This document shows positions 1 through 10,414 of a stretch of 64,000 nucleotides of DNA, one piece after another. Source of the DNA: Dipteris shenzhenensis (lineage: Eukaryota > Polypodiophyta > Polypodiopsida > Gleicheniales); NCBI GenBank assembly GCA_047967505.1, contig CM106538.1. One strand, given 5' to 3'. Numbering within the stretch: position 1 is the first letter of the stretch; the number at the start of each line of letters is the position of its first letter. The notes beneath the pieces are model-generated. The model made no database searches. It was given only the letters and a program-made list of their open reading frames with translations, and was not told the origin of the DNA. Made by a program: the position numbers and the translations under genes.

Positions 1-249
1 GTAGAATAGAGGAGAGACCGAAATGCAAGTACCTCCCCTTATGCCCATAGCAGGCGACCAGAAGGTATGTCCTAAAAGAAGTTTGCCAGACTTAGAGCAA
101 TCATTGGCATCCAACTTGTGTTCCTAGATAAAAAGGATATCAATAGCACCTCCAGTGACACTTGGATGAACTTGATTCTGGATCAGCTGCCTACAGCGAT
201 GATGTGGAACTCCGCCTAGGCCCTGTATGTTCCAGCTAACTATCCTCAT
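1..249 (-). pseudogene. LINE ORF2 start: apurinic endonuclease N-terminus (partial)
   Basis: Too short to stand out as an ORF, but the minus-strand frame from the ATG at 247-249 reads MRIVSWNIQGLGG, later DILFI, a stop, then EHKLDAND. This matches the start of the LINE exonuclease/endonuclease/phosphatase domain, including the Asn of the WNIQG motif and the catalytic Glu of the QEH motif. The Gln before that Glu is replaced by TAG (124-126), as expected from CAG to TAG. The rest of ORF2 lies outside the window. Confidence 0.75.
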
Positions 250-307
250 CGACAAGAGGATGCTGGGTGGAAAGGCTTACCCGACCTAGTAGAGGAGACC
301 AGCTTCC

Positions 308-1776
308 CTAGGCCGAAACACTCCTGCTGAGGGCAAGAAACTCAACAGGCGAAACGATCTCCACACCTGCTGAGGGGAAGGCCCTATCAAAAGGAATCCC
401 AATGACCGGGACCCCTAAGGTGCAGGGCACAAACTCCTCCTCGTCCATGAAAGTCGCCGAGTCTGCCAATGCCGAAAAAGAGTTCCTGAGAAGCAGGTCT
501 GGCCGAGGAGTGCGAAGAAGACCTGAACTCGTGGAAGATGGAGGAGAAGGACCTGCTAGGCCTCTATCAGCAGAACTGGAGCTGGGGGCTGAGGAGGCCT
601 GTGGCTGGGCTGAAGAGGAATCTTGAGTCCTCATCTGTGCATGCAATCCCTCAGTGGTCCTGACTGTGGCAGGAACAGTCTGTGGGGAAGAAGTATCGGT
701 AGCCCCCTCATGATCAGAAACCAAAGTGACTGGGGCTCGTACTAGTGCATCTAAAGACCCCTCCTGATGTGGAACTGTGGGGCTGCAGCAACATCTACCT
801 CTGGAGTCTGGATGGCGTCTGTCTGAATCGGATCAAAGGTCTCCTCCTGAGGTAAGAGCGCCGCTCTGATCGCTCTCCATCGAGGTAATGGATGTGCTGC
901 GGTCTTTAAGCACCCTGGTGGCCCTGCGGTGCACGAAGCAGGGCACCCTGCTGCTCCTGGTGGTCCTGGAGTGCGTGGTACAGGGCGTTGGGAAGGTGCA
1001 GTCGAGGTAGTACGTGAAGGAGCCGCACCAGAAGACCTCTTGGGTCTTTTTCTCTTCCTTGGGCAATCTCTAGCAAAGTGCCCAAGGGTCCTGCAAATCC
1101 TGCACTGGTCCTGTCTACCTGCAATCTCGACTCTTTGTCGAAAAAGAGAGCCATCTGGGCGCTGAAGCATGATGTGGTCATCTAAGATGTTAGGGTCAGA
1201 GACAATGCCCCTAACTTGAGGCACCCTGTCCGCTCTGACTACCTCTGCCGAGGAAGAAGGCATGCCAGGAAGGGGAGGGATCTCAGTGTCCACTCTGAAT
1301 GTGGCTCTGATAGTAGCAAAAAGTCGATGGTAGACTTGAGGAAGTCCAAGAAATCTAATGAACAGTGATGTGACCTAACTGTCCTCCTCGACCGGATCCA
1401 AGCCCAAGGTGTAGGGCAAAAGAAAAATCCTCCTTGAACCCAAAGCCTGAGGATTAGCTTTGAGAACAAGGGCCGTGGACGTGTGGGAGTCGAAAACCAC
1501 TTGGAAGAATCCACGTCCCAAAAGTCGAATATCCTTAAAGTGTGGGGCGAGATCTCCTGGTAATGTCGGTAGCATCTAGTCTGTGACCTGTGATCTGGAA
1601 GGGTGTGACCCAAAGATGCGGGCGAAAAGTGATGTGGAGCCTTCTAGTTCCACATCTTTCTTGAGCTTCTGCAACTCGTCTTTTGAGAAAATGACGGTTC
1701 TCGCGGCCAGTGGAGGTGGACGAAGATTGGCTGAGTGGGGATCCATTCGCCAATCGAAGTGAAAGGGTCGATTCAC
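308..1776 (-). pseudogene. LINE ORF1 pseudogene (DUF4283-like plus CCHC zinc knuckle)
   Basis: The frame from 1776 to 751 reads through two TAG stops (1576-1578 and 1375-1377); a frameshift near 730-750 then moves to the frame ending at 308. Visible parts in order: an N-terminal basic segment; a DUF4283-like fold with GRGFFQVVF and LPYTLGLDP; a zinc knuckle CRICRTLGHFARDC (CX2CX4HX4C) followed by a basic patch; a Ser/Pro/Ala-rich tail ending with an RNSFSALAD segment. ORF1 proteins of plant LINEs bind RNA and form the particle with ORF2. The start at 1774-1776 is the first Met after an upstream in-frame stop at 1780-1782. Three disruptions make it non-functional. Confidence 0.8.
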
Positions 1777-1867
1777 ACACTAAAAAAGCTCTGTCCGTGA
1801 AACTGCTGCCCAGGACGCCCTAGAACACGGACGCAGGAAGAAGGAGAACAACAGAGGGAAGGAGAGA

Positions 1868-2335
1868 GAGGAAGAGGAGGAAAGGAGTCGGGGGGGGGGG
1901 GGGGGAGAAGGAGGAAGGCTGCGGGGGGAGGCGGAGGGGGCGGGGAGGCAGAGGGAGGGCAGGGGAGAGGAAAGGAAAGGAGGGGGCGGGTCAGGAAGGG
2001 AGGGAGGGGGCTGGCGGGGAGGGGGAGGGAGGGCGGGGGAGAGGAAGGGAGGGGGCTGGTTAGGAAGGGTGGGGTGAAGGAGGAGGCGGGGGGGAAGGAG
2101 GGGGGTGGGGAGGGCAGGGACAGCAGGTGGGGGGGGGAGAGGGGAGCGAGTGAGGGGAAAGGAGGGGGCGGGAGAGGGGGAGGGAGGGGGCGGGGGGGAG
2201 GAGAGGGGCGGGGAGGGCAGGGACAGCAGGGGGGGGGGGGGAGAGGGGAGCAGGCGGGGGTAAAGGAGGGGGCGGGGGAGAGGGAGGGAGGGGGGCAGGG
2301 GTGGAGGAGGGGCCAAGGAAGGCAGGGGCAGCAGG

Positions 2336-2371
<36 letters not shown>

Positions 2372-2470
2372 CGAGGGGAGGGGCAAGGGAGGGGAGAGGG
2401 CAGCGAGGGGAGGGAGGAAGAGGGCAGCGAGGGGGGGAGGGAGAGGAGGAGGAGGGTGAGAAAGGGGCTG
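1868..2470. repeat. Polypurine G-rich low-complexity tract with minisatellite structure
   Basis: The plus strand is almost pure G and A for about 600 bp, with G runs up to about 27 (2338-2368). A segment of the type GGGCAGGGACAGCAG followed by a G run and GAGAGGGGAGC occurs near 2113 and 2214, with a weaker copy near 2320, so the tract expanded as a minisatellite. Open frames across it (proline-rich on the minus strand) are composition artefacts. It lies just upstream of the minus-strand LINE ORF1 and may be its leader. Confidence 0.75.
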
Positions 2471-2647
2471 ACGAAGGGGGCAGAGGGACTTCATGGGGAG
2501 GAGCAGCAGCTCCGGTCTTAGCAGCCAAGCTCAATCTTTCTTTGGCTCATCGTTCTCTCACCTTGCCTTCATGGGGGGGTGTTGGAATATACTTCTGCGT
2601 GATTGAAATCCACACATCTGTGAATATTTGGATATGGTTGCGTGCAG

Positions 2648-2825
2648 GTATGGCTCATGGGGAGTCTGCTTTACATATGCTACATGGTTCGGAGTTCTTG
2701 GATTGATTGCTGCTGGCCAATCATACGAGAACTCGAAAGCAATTCAAAAGGCCTGTGACTTTCTATTGTCTAAGCAGCTTCCATCTGGCGGATGGGGGGA
2801 AAGTTATCTTTCATGCCAAAATAAG
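2648..2825 (+). CDS. Oxidosqualene cyclase exon (QW-motif exon), partial gene
   Basis: An exon bounded by an AG acceptor (2646-2647) and GT donor (2826-2827). It encodes [15 protein letters not shown], then [18 protein letters not shown] and YLSCQNK. These match the C-terminal half of plant cycloartenol synthases, which cyclise 2,3-oxidosqualene to cycloartenol at the ER membrane for sterol synthesis. QLPSGGW is a QW repeat. The first base completes a split Trp codon, as expected for this family. The frame is open and well conserved. The exons that should precede it are not on this strand nearby; the neighbouring minus-strand gene (33.5-50.2 kb) supplies the earlier part in opposite orientation. 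Confidence 0.88.
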
Positions 2826-3004
2826 GTAGTCCAATTTCTCAATGCTAGTTTATATGAGGTTTTCCTCTGCATCACATTACATGTTTAGCTTAGACGCAGT
2901 ACCCTTTTTGAATAAGCTAACAACTCGAAAGTTATTGTTTTTCAAAATAGAGTTTTCAGTCATTGTAAATGGTGTTAGGTGATATGAGTTTTTTCTGTAA
3001 CCAG

Positions 3005-3085
3005 GTGTACACGAACCTACCAAATGACCGGCCACATATTGTCAATACGTCTTGGGCTTTGCTCACTCTCATTAGTTCAGGACAG
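3005..3085 (+). CDS. Oxidosqualene cyclase exon (next exon), partial gene
   Basis: A 27-codon exon between an AG acceptor (3003-3004) and GTAAG donor (3086-3090). It reads [20 protein letters not shown] then TLISSGQ, which follows directly on the CQNK end of the previous exon in cycloartenol synthases. The intron between them is 179 bp. The following family exon (the segment around the conserved DFPQQE) was not found downstream before LINE sequence begins at about 4.1 kb, so the gene is either interrupted by a longer intron or truncated. Confidence 0.85.
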
Positions 3086-4143
3086 GTAAGGGATATCTTT
3101 GGGAACGAAAGAAAAAATGTTGAATCGGAATGCATAGGTGTGCTTGTATCCTTTTTGTGTGCCCCTTTTCGCTTAAGAGGCTGAGGCTGATTGGTTGCCC
3201 AACTACTGTCTCAGCAAATTTACATGTACTCTCTGCTTACACATATTTTCTGCACTGAATGGGCTTTTGCATCTTTGGAAGATACCTTCTTTGATGCAAA
3301 ATACATACAATTAACCACAATTGAAAGATCCAGAATCTGACCTGAGCAAGTCATCAAGTATGTGAGGAAGCTAGCCAACATCATGCTAACCTATTTAATA
3401 GCAAAATGAGGCCTCCTTTGTCATGCAGGTCTGAAGAGGTGACTGTAAAGGTTGTGATAAAAAATGCTTTTGCAGCTCTTCTTGAGGACTCCACCTTATG
3501 CTCCAATTCATCTGTTAGTCCTAAAATGCTCGGATACAGCTAACATTTCTGTGTGCGTGAAAAGGAAGAAAGATAAAAGCAGCTTGGTTGGATTTCCACC
3601 TCGGGGCTGCAACATCATTTTCCCATGGGAGAGTTTTGTGATTATCTTTGTAAAAGCAACGAGAAAGCAGTTGTCACATAATCTCAAATCCACATGAGGA
3701 AGGTAGCATCCAGGGCAGCCACCTTCAAATAATGTGGTCTATGCTGTTTATATTCACAAATCAAATGCACAAATTGGCAGTCAGAGAAGTAACAATTTCC
3801 CATTGGTCCATTTCCAGCTTTGTTCCTCTGGCAATCATTTGCTTCTGGGGGGAGCCTTTGCTATAAAGAGGAGATCAGTTTCTTGTCATGTTTTCCTTTT
3901 CTACTATATTATTGTTTGTGTGAGCTTTAACAGCTTGCTAGTGAAACTATTCACCTTTCGCTGAAAACAAATTGAAGACTTGTTAGCAAACAGCCTGCTA
4001 TTGAAACTGCTCACTTCTTGTCGATGGCAAGTTAAGACTTTGTGAGTTTTTAAGATTTGCACGTGGATTTCAAGAACTTTTTAAAAAGCCTGCATATAGT
4101 GCTGGCATAGGATGCACAACATTTTCCTAGGAAGAGAGATACT
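3086..4143. other. No gene recognised (probable cyclase intron)
   Basis: AT-rich sequence with short random frames. No further cyclase exon, RNA gene or transposon end could be recognised. Confidence 0.5.
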
Positions 4144-5037
4144 TTGATGAACATGAACATCCTACGGACCAAAAAGGGCATGTATTTCCATGATTCACAG
4201 GCTACAAGATTGGGACTTCTTGGAGGGCAGCCTTCATCACTTTGGTTTTTCAGATCCATGAATCAGAGGGGTCTCAGCCCTGTACAGGTAGGTGCTCATA
4301 GGAGGGTTAGGGGAGACATACTTCAGACTTCCAAATCAGTCCGTCAGGGGTGCCCTCTTGCCCCTTTTCTTTTCCTCTTTGTGGCTGAGGCTATGAATAT
4401 TTTTCTTAGGTCTCGTGCTGACATTCTTGGGCTTAGTCTTCAGACTTTCACTGAGATGGGAAGAGGACCTCGTGGATTACGAGTTAGCAAATGACATTGC
4501 TATCTTCGTGGAGGCCTCTCCTCAGACTCACTTCCTTCAGGACAGCTTTGGATTTGTTTTGTACTGCAGTAGGTGCTCACATCAATTGGAACAATGACAA
4601 TGGCTTTTGAATCTGTGACGATGACACTCCAGATTGGGGGGCTGATTTGGATTTCACATGGATTCAGAGGGATGTGTCAGTCAGATACCTAGGATGCTAG
4701 GTCAGTTTGGGTATCTCTTCATCGCATCACTTTGCTCCTGTGTTGGAGAGCATTAGGAGGAAACTCTGTGTTGGAGAGCGTTAGGAGGAAACTCCTTTTC
4801 TGGAGTTCAGCTAGATTGGACCTTGCATCCAGAGTGGTGGTTGTCAGCTCATAAGGCCTATTATGAGTTTTTTATGGAGTGGGCTAGATGGCACTACCGA
4901 CACTACTGCAAGAGTAGCTTGGGATACCTTGATCCTTCCCACACATGAGGGGGGTCTAACATCATAGATCCAGACTTACAATGCAGGGCCTTGCTTTGCA
5001 AGTTTGTGGCTAGAGGACTTATGCCTGGGGATGAGCC
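4144..5037 (+). pseudogene. LINE-A ORF2 fragment (reverse transcriptase middle part)
   Basis: The frame 4144-4494 contains SVRQGCPLAPFLFLFVAEAM, the conserved RT palm segment of L1-like LINEs. After a frameshift the ADD box region is degraded (ELANDIAIFVEAS, so the first Asp of the A-DD motif is Asn). Further decayed frames reach about 5037, with homology to the minus-strand LINE-A copy at 42110-44530. A 28-bp tandem duplication (GTGTTGGAGAG...GAAACTC, about 4742-4797) lies inside. At about 5038 the homology switches to LINE-B, so the 3' end is missing. Confidence 0.75.
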
Positions 5038-5780
5038 TTGGCAAAAATTCTTCATTCATAATATTGCTCTATGCAGATGATATAGTCCTTATATCCTCCT
5101 CAGTCGTAGGCCTACAGAACACCTCGAGGCCCTAGAGGTCTTTTACAAGGAGAGAGACTTGATAGTCAATCTTGGCAAGACCAAGGTCATCATTTTTAAC
5201 ACTTCATGAGCAGTGCTTCATCGACCCAGTTTTGTTTACCGAGGGGGGCCACTGGAGATCGTGCAGCCCTACACTTATCTAGGAGCAGTCTTCACGGGAT
5301 CAGTTTTCATGATGATTCACGTAGCTAGGGTGCAGCTTACATGAGGTCAGGGAGCCCTCGTCTGGCTAGAGTGACGGTGCTTCCAGCACCCTCCAACAAA
5401 GAGATGGCTATTTGATACAGTAGTGAGGCGAAAGTTAGGTATGCAGCACCATTCTGGGGGAGTGAACTCTCAACGGCTGACTAGAGGATATTTGACAGAC
5501 TACATGTGACCATGAGAACCCAAATGATTCGGAGTAAGCCTTCGGTTCCGCGGTAGTGTTTGCCCCATGACACGCCTCAAATCGATGCTATCTTCTAAAC
5601 GGTGACATTTCTCCATAGGGTCTGAAAACTTAACCAAACCTCAAACCCGACTTTCAAAACAAATCCCGGCTCTTTGGCTAATTCACCCTTCAGAAAGTGA
5701 TGATGGGTAGCTAGAGATCAAATCGCAGCATCAAGAACCCATCTGCAGCACTCTAGAACAAATAGCACTTGAAGGAATTC
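5038..5780 (+). pseudogene. Diverged LINE-B reverse transcriptase fragment
   Basis: Starts at the RT catalytic box (LYADDIVLISSS), followed by VNLGKTKVIIFNTS and YTYLGAVFTG. These correspond to positions 39070-39310 of the LINE-B copy farther right. It is more diverged than the other LINE-B copies and carries several stops and shifts. Its downstream part reads approximately as the post-RT region up to about 5780, where a second, better preserved LINE-B segment starts over at an overlapping point of the protein. Two separate insertions or a rearranged copy are both possible. Confidence 0.65.
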
Positions 5781-7342
5781 TTTATCAAGTGGCTGGAAAT
5801 CTCGTACAGCACATGTGCTTCCACTCACATTTCCACGACCCTCGGACCAAGGCCCTCCTATTTGACTCCTTGGTCCGACCAACGGGGATGTCTTGTTGGG
5901 GGCCAAATCTCTCATATACAAAATGGGCTCCTATGGAGCGCCTACAGGTTCTCATGCTCTCACGGATGATTCGCAATAAGCCGTCGGTTCCTCGTCAGAT
6001 CATCCAGGCTGAGTTTGGGACATCTCCATTTCAGTTTGATGCAGCATTCCAGCTCATCACTTATCTATATCGGGTCAGCGGATACACGGACTGCAAATCT
6101 GGACGTCACAGACCACCATGGCTAGCATTGTCCTCCTCTATGTCCCTAGCGGCTGCAGGTGACCAGAGATGCTGGTATGCACACACAAGCATGTGGTTCG
6201 AGCGACTAGGGCTCCACATGGATAGACTTCCTCCCTTCCAATATAGCATTGACGCGCCATTTCTCCACTCACGTACCACGAGGTTAGCCAGGTCATACGT
6301 GAGGATCTTCTCCAGCTACACACATTCCGGACCTACTTGAAACCGAGTGACCTCCTAGTGAAGCTCGGCTTCTACAGAGTTCATTGCCTACACATTTCAA
6401 AGGAGGCCTTTATCAACCCTCCATGATATACCTGGATTCACCTACCCCATTCACTAAGGATCTCTATTGGGCAGTTCTAGGTCTCTTTACATAGACTTTG
6501 CATTGGGAGTGACAAGGCAGAGGGATTTACCCACGGAGAGGCACATATGTACCTTGTGTGACCTACAAGAAATTGAGTCAAAGGAGCATTTCATTTTCAG
6601 ATGCCCAGTGTACTATGAGATTCGAGGCCATTCCTATTGTCTGTTCAGAGATAGCTCTGGGCTGTTATCCAGCTTCCTCACAATTTTAGACCAGATATGC
6701 TTGGCCGCCTTCATTCACAAGGCAGACAGACACCGAGAGCGCCTACTTGGATCACAGAGACAGGAGTGGAGCACTCTGGTAGACTCTCCTCAAAGTATGA
6801 TCACTGAGTTTTTACATCCATACCATAACAACCCTCACCCCACAGGCCTCCGGCACGGTAGTGACCCAAAGCTAGCGACATGACAAATCCGACAAACGAT
6901 GGATGCATAGATTACATTTGGAGACATCCCTTCCTTGTTCAGAGTTGGAGCGCGACCGACAGGGGTTACTGTAGCCCTTGTCAGACGCAAAGCCAACAGC
7001 ACAAGACCGCGTCCACACACAGCCGACAGCATTCTATCTCTGACTTCATGCTACCACTCCCCCATCGTCCTGACGGGGGAGGGGAGGGGTGGCTGTAGCC
7101 ATGATACTGGATCAGTTTTCACTTCGTACTCTAATGGCATATGATTTGACATGATGATAGTGCTGATGTAGATGATCATCCCGATATTGATGTTTATTAT
7201 GAAATCATTGATGTTATTATGACTATAGCATTTAGCATTTAGCATGGGTGTTGATGCTCATTTAGCAGCTCCACCCTTCAGCTTGTTTGTATCAGGTTTC
7301 TCATAGTCTCATAGACCCATCGGTCTTCCAAAGATTTTAATT

Positions 7343-7345
<3 letters not shown>
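5781..7345 (+). pseudogene. LINE-B ORF2 C-terminal part and 3' end
   Basis: The frame 5789-6340 aligns with the post-RT region of LINE-B (CFHSHFHDPRTKALLFDSLV, then the GASPLQLDAAFQ-type segment). A later frame (6467-6883) holds the C-terminal zinc motif CTLCDLQEIESKEHFIFRC. The element ends with the family 3' signature, TATCAGGTTTCTCATAGTC followed by ACCCATCGGTCTTCCAAAG at about 7291-7340, then runs into a (TC)n tract. Several frameshifts and stops make it inactive. Confidence 0.8.

Positions 7346-7381
<36 letters not shown>
7345..7381. repeat. (TC)n microsatellite at the LINE-B 3' end
   Basis: A pure CT/TC run directly after the LINE-B 3' signature. Other LINE-B copies here also end in pyrimidine simple repeats rather than poly(A). 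Confidence 0.9.
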
Positions 7382-7384
<3 letters not shown>

Positions 7385-7508
7385 CATACACCAGCAGTCT
7401 AGAACTGCAACGGCACCTATCATCACAACCATGATAATCCAACCACGATAATTTTCTCATGTGTACACCAGGATAGATTTCATTTGATACACGAATGTCT
7501 ATGCACGG

Positions 7509-7520
<12 letters not shown>

Positions 7521-7542
<22 letters not shown>
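7521..7542. repeat. (GT)n microsatellite, 5' border of a LINE-C fragment
   Basis: (AT)n at 7509-7520 followed by (GT)11. LINE-C sequence begins immediately after it. Confidence 0.9.
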
Positions 7543-7920
7543 CAAAATTTCCATGTTGCTTCGCCTTCGTTTCCCTAACTCTCCTTTTGGGAAACATTTT
7601 TGGCTTTTTGGCAGACTTCCTACAACCTTGGTCCATTACTCTTTATTTTTGTACTGGGTCAGATATTGGGCTTTTTGGACCATATGGCAGGATCACAACA
7701 TGAGATATTTTGGGAATCCGTTCTTGCAATCTTATGAATATTTCAGACTCTCCCTACGGCAATCTATCTATGATGCTTGCCATCAAGGAGATCTTCCTCA
7801 GTCATGCCTGGAAATAGTTTCTCTTTGCTTTTGATTTCCTGTTGAGGCTCTCTGTTTTTTGAGACCCTCATGTAAATCTTGCTGATAATATACCTCTCAT
7901 GGATTTACCCAAAAAAAAAA
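7543..7920 (+). pseudogene. 5'-truncated LINE-C 3' end
   Basis: Encodes the last part of LINE-C ORF2 (a FWLFGRLPTT segment, WVRYWAFWTIWQDHN, then SLRQSIYDACHQGDLPQSCLE) with the stop at about 7834. An 85-bp 3' UTR follows, ending in GGATTTACCC and an A10 tail at 7911-7920. Bordered left by (GT)n (7521-7542) and right by GAA plus (GT)n (7924-7935). The frame is open over the retained part. Confidence 0.8.
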
Positions 7921-7935
7921 GAAGTGTGTGTGTGT

Positions 7936-10371
7936 ACTGTAGCCTGGCAGCATCAACATCTTCCCTCAACTTGGAAGCATGGTCTGGTTAAGCTTGTGCC
8001 CAAAAAACCTCTATGTGAGACAATGGATGATTGGAGGCCCATCACTTTGATGCCGGTTATATATAAACTTATTGCTAAAATGTTGGTACATCGGATAAAG
8101 GATATCCTTCATGATGGACTTCATCCCAGGCAATATGGTTTTGTTCCAAGAAGGCATATACATGACAATATCTCTAATACTCTCATCGCAATGGAATACG
8201 CAAAATATACAGCTCAAGATGTTTTGGTCATGCAGGTGGATGTGGCAAAGGCATTTGATACGGTACAATGGGATTATGTCTCTCAAATCATGTTTAAACT
8301 TGGTTTTGGGCCAAAGCTAGTTAATGTCATATATTGGCTTTACTCAGATTCCACTGCTCAATGCTTTATAGGGAATCATTTGTCTGAGTCTTGGACTCTA
8401 GAACGATCAGTTCGACAAGGATGCCCTCTCAGTGCTTTGCTCTATGCCATTGCTTCACATCCTTTGCTTCTTTATATGGATCATCTGGTTGATACTGGAC
8501 AGTTAGTGGGGCTTCAGATTTCTGGTTCATGGCCTTTCATTGCACAGGCTTATGCAGATGATTCATTCTTCATGCCAAAGAACAGTCCTTTGGAGCTTCA
8601 CCTATTGATGGATACCCTTTCAGATTTTGGGTTGGCAGCTGGTCTTAAAATTAATTTTCAGAAATCAAAACTCTTGCCTCTCAAGCATTGTGACTGGCAT
8701 GCTATCCTGTGGCCCGGCCAGATTATTTATCCGAAAAACATAGTAAGACATTTGGGCTATCCCATTGGCTGGAAAATCAGAAATAAGCAACAAATATCTT
8801 GGGCGTTAAACAAAATTCAGGACAAATTAGAATATTGGAAGATCTCCACTTCGCCCCTGCATGTACGGCTTCGAATTGTCCAGTCCATTGTTCTAGCTTA
8901 TGTCCAATTCTACCTTCCTCTATTACATTGGTCATCTCGAGATCTCTCTTCTTTTATGTCTCAAGCCATGGAGATTTTCTAGAAAACTAAGCTTCATAAA
9001 AAAGCTTTAAGGTTACTCAAAATGGACCTGCTTTGCTCACCAAGAATGCATGGTGGTTTGAATATAATAAACATCAAATTTCATGTGTTGGCAAGAAAGA
9101 TCACTATGCTCAAGACATTTTTTCAACAAGAGCAGTCTTGGTCTATCATGTTGGCAATTTTGTATTGGTCTATCATGTTGGCAATTTTGTATGGTCATAT
9201 CTGCACAAATGCTTATGGACATTGGCTAGTTGATCCATCGGAAGTAGTCCTTGGCAAATTTCAAGGTAAAATCCCTGGTTGTCCATTTTCTACTTCCTTG
9301 ATTCAGGATTGGAAGCAAGTTCTCTCTCACATCAAATGGTCTCTCCATCCTGTTTCTATAGCTTCCTCACTCAGAATGGAAAGCATTCATTGGAGTGCTG
9401 TGTTTTCCTCTCCCCTTGCTGTACAACAACCAATCAGAGCTTACAATCTTATGAAGTTGGGCATCCGGTTCATTGATGACGTAGTAGATACGCAAGGACA
9501 TATTCTCTCTTTTCCGGTAGCATGCCGACAATACAATCTTGGGATGCATCACAGACCTATTTGGAAAGCTATTGCTGATCTCTTACTCCCTTTGGTTCCG
9601 ATTCCAACATTGAATGTAAAAGACAAGCTTCAAGATTGGCACCTTCAGTCTTCAAGTCCAAGATTATCTTCTCGGCCTTTGCATTTATTGACTTCTATAC
9701 AAGCTTATCGATTGATATTACCTCCTCCTTGGATTGCTCATCATGCTAATTCTCTATGGCATCTGAATAAGTCATTAACCTGGTGGAAAGGAAAATTGCA
9801 ATTGATATGGAAGTTGAAAATGCCATTGAAGCAGAGACTCTTTCTATGGAGATGCATTGTTGGTATTCTTCCAGTGGGAGTGAAATTGGCTCAAAGAAGG
9901 ATTGCCTCACCTCTTTGTCCAAGATGTCATCATACTCCTAAGAGTATTCCGCATTTATTGTGGTTTTGTTCATATTCCAGAGACCTTCTAGACAAGATCT
10001 CCTATTTCTTATCTCTCAGATTTCCTGCACACAGGTTCTACAGGTTTTTCTGGATGTATGGCAAACTATCAGCTTCTTTGTCACAGTATTCTCTTTTCTT
10101 CCAATGGATCAGATACTAGGCCTTATGGACCCTCTGGCTGCAGCGAAATCATGCATATCTGAATTCTCCCCTTCAGCACCCTTATGAGTTCTTCCGAGCC
10201 TCATTGCGGCAGTCTTTATATGATGCCTTACATGAGGACGATTTAGATATTTCTTGTATTCATCTTTTCTTTTACTGCTTCTGATGGATAGGGCATTGGC
10301 TCTTTTCTTGAGCACTGCCCTGATGTAAATGAATGTTTTATAATATTATTTTCTTGGTTTCACCAAAAAAA
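7936..10371 (+). pseudogene. LINE-C ORF2, 5'-truncated, two nonsense codons only
   Basis: From the left border the frame runs without shift to a natural TGA at 10282-10284. It contains only two internal stops, TAG at 8980-8982 and 10117-10119. In the other LINE-C copy both positions are Trp, so both are TGG to TAG changes. Visible RT blocks: LPSTWKHGLVKLVPKKPL, QYGFVPRRHIHDNI, QVDVAKAFDTVQWDYV, VRQGCPLSALLYAIASHPLL, AYADDSFFMPKN, INFQKSKLLP. A zinc motif CPRCHHTPKSIPHLLWFC precedes the C-terminus. The endonuclease is missing by 5' truncation. The element ends in GGTTTCACC and an A tail at 10365-10371, followed by (GT)n. A 27-bp tandem duplication lies near 9148-9200. Confidence 0.88.
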
Positions 10372-10414
10372 GTGTGTGTGTACTATATTCATTGCTAGGG
10401 GTGTGTGTGTGTGT

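Larger units (their letters stand above)
1..1800 (-). mobile_element. 5' part of a LINE (APE-type non-LTR retrotransposon), running off the window
   Basis: Read on the minus strand this holds an ORF1 (about 1776 down to 308), a 58-bp gap, and the first 83 codons of an ORF2 (249 down to 1). ORF1 has a DUF4283-like region and a CCHC knuckle; ORF2 opens with an apurinic-endonuclease start. That order is the plant L1-like layout. In-frame stops and a frameshift show it is dead. Which of the other LINE families here it belongs to cannot be decided, because no overlapping part is present. The G-rich tract to its right (1868-2470) probably belongs to its leader. Confidence 0.85.

Noticed and set aside
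307-1776. Suppressed stops (recoding) in LINE ORF1/ORF2
   Set aside because: The stops are scattered, occur with frameshifts, and are explained by single C-to-T changes; no recoding signal is visible.
1773-2706. Proline-rich or Gly/Arg-rich open frames over the polypurine tract
   Set aside because: Pure composition effect; open in several frames on both strands, with no conserved motif.
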